52,115 bases of DNA from an uncultured Campylobacter sp. (lineage in GTDB: Bacteria; Campylobacterota; Campylobacteria; Campylobacterales; Campylobacteraceae): positions 1 through 52,115 of the forward strand of contig NZ_CALKZP010000046.1 in the NCBI RefSeq assembly GCF_938002845.1, in the 5' to 3' direction. A program made the position numbers and the translations under genes. The notes under the pieces were generated by a model. The model saw only the letters and a program-made list of their open reading frames with translations. It had not been told where the DNA came from and searched no databases. Shown here in pieces: positions 51,545 through 52,115 of the stretch; the first letter of the stretch is position 1; each line of letters begins with the position of its first letter.

Positions 51545-51904
51545 ATGACGAGCGAAAAATTTATTTACGAAGTAAACACGGTGACGAAATTTATCCAAAT
51601 TTACTGCGATGGCAAGCATGCGGATGCGCCTAAAAGAGATGGTGCCGTGCTTCATGACTACAAAGACGATAAGGGGCTAGTGCAGACGCACTTTCATCTC
51701 TGTAGCGACTGCGAGCGGATGCTGCGTTACGCCTACGCGCGACTAGGCGCCTGCCCGCATACCGAAAAGCCACGCTGTCACCACTGCCCGCATCCGTGCT
51801 ACGAGCGCGAAATGTGGGTAAATATGGCTAAGATGATGAAATATAGCGGCATGAAGCTTGGGCTTACGAAGATCAAAAAGCTTTTTTCGTTTAAAAAAAG
51901 CTAA
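51545..51904 (+). CDS. YgbA-like cysteine-rich protein (nitrous-oxide-stimulated promoter family)
   Basis: 119 residues. Seven Cys: 21, 53, 56, 70, 78, 81, 85, in LCSDCERM and CPHTEKPRCHHCPHPCY, followed by MAKMMKYSG. This spacing fits the YgbA_NO family (PF11756), controlled by nitrosative-stress regulators in other bacteria. The Cys set suggests a metal or Fe-S site. No signal peptide, so cytoplasmic. Single gene with its own promoter-like region. The last 211 bp of the window after it are AT-rich and show no gene. Confidence 0.85.
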   Translation: MTSEKFIYEVNTVTKFIQIYCDGKHADAPKRDGAVLHDYKDDKGLVQTHFHLCSDCERMLRYAYARLGACPHTEKPRCHHCPHPCYEREMWVNMAKMMKYSGMKLGLTKIKKLFSFKKS

Positions 51905-52115
51905 CTTGTGCCGGCAATTTAGCTTGAGTTTGCGGGTAAAATTTATCTTTGCAAGCTCGCTTCATCTTTATGCAAAAAAGTATAAAAAAGCAGCGTGAGA
52001 ACAAGCGCAAAAAAGATATAAAATAAATCAAAATGCTAAATCTTAGCGCCTAAAATTCTACCTTGCAAACGCAAATCCTCCGCAATCCTTGATAATAAAT
52101 AATTAAATTTGAGTT

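Overview
The window looks like chromosomal DNA from an oral, relatively GC-rich Campylobacter, of the C. gracilis / C. showae / C. rectus kind; C. gracilis is my best guess and is not proven. The reasons are the gene order dnaG - TPR protein - rnhA - rnc - aroC and the pair pycB - pckA (both arranged as in C. jejuni), a cmeABC-type efflux operon with a CmeR-like operator, a SapC-family protein, a poly-G phase-variation tract, and a base composition in the mid-40s percent GC. AT-rich AAATTT / AAAATTTT words are scattered everywhere.

Layout. 1-581: end of a tRNA array (Gly, Leu, Cys, Ser) with a tiny entericidin-like lipoprotein gene inside it. 1314-7111: a secreted M16 (PqqL/FusC-like) zinc protease followed by a TonB-dependent receptor. 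The receptor gene carries a G9 tract in its first codons and a Fur-box-like promoter, so the pair reads as a phase-variable, iron-linked protein or peptide uptake system. 7401-10591, minus strand: a membrane protein, small unknown genes, two frameshifted genes and a DyP-type peroxidase. 10822-10909: tRNA-Ser(GGA). 11333-17068, minus strand: cmeA-cmeB-cmeC, divergent from thiD (17242-18336).

18924-25080 is a zone of gene decay around a few intact genes. An MFS transporter, the tail of a yagU-like gene, a flavin reductase and an NAD(P)-binding protein are all broken. A tannase/feruloyl-esterase-family protein, a small lipoprotein and a short-chain dehydrogenase are intact. 25473-28170: SapC-family protein, cysQ-like phosphatase, a type II/IV pseudopilin, and a DsbB/DsbI-like protein without its first Cys pair. 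28267-33870: TRAP permeases dctQ-dctM, then pycB and pckA, a C4-dicarboxylate and anaplerotic module. 33845-43247: CAP-domain lipoprotein, a PP-loop ATPase, dnaG, a LapB-like TPR protein, rnhA, rnc, aroC. 43378-51904: an oversized GNAT acetyltransferase, membrane and lipoprotein genes of unknown function including two paralogous families, a methyltransferase, an AI-2E family transporter and a YgbA-like cysteine-rich protein.

The most unusual signal is not a single gene. Degenerate 20-21 bp repeats built around AAATTT/GAATTC-type (RAATTY) cores occur as a tandem array between genes (11003-11104). Similar units occur in frame inside otherwise ordinary genes, where 21 bp becomes a 7-residue peptide repeat (GNAT protein, ThiD, DnaG). 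These proteins are 80-230 residues longer than usual. RAATTY is the methylated word that licenses DNA uptake in C. jejuni, so repeat growth, protein disorder and DNA uptake may be linked here; that link is an inference.
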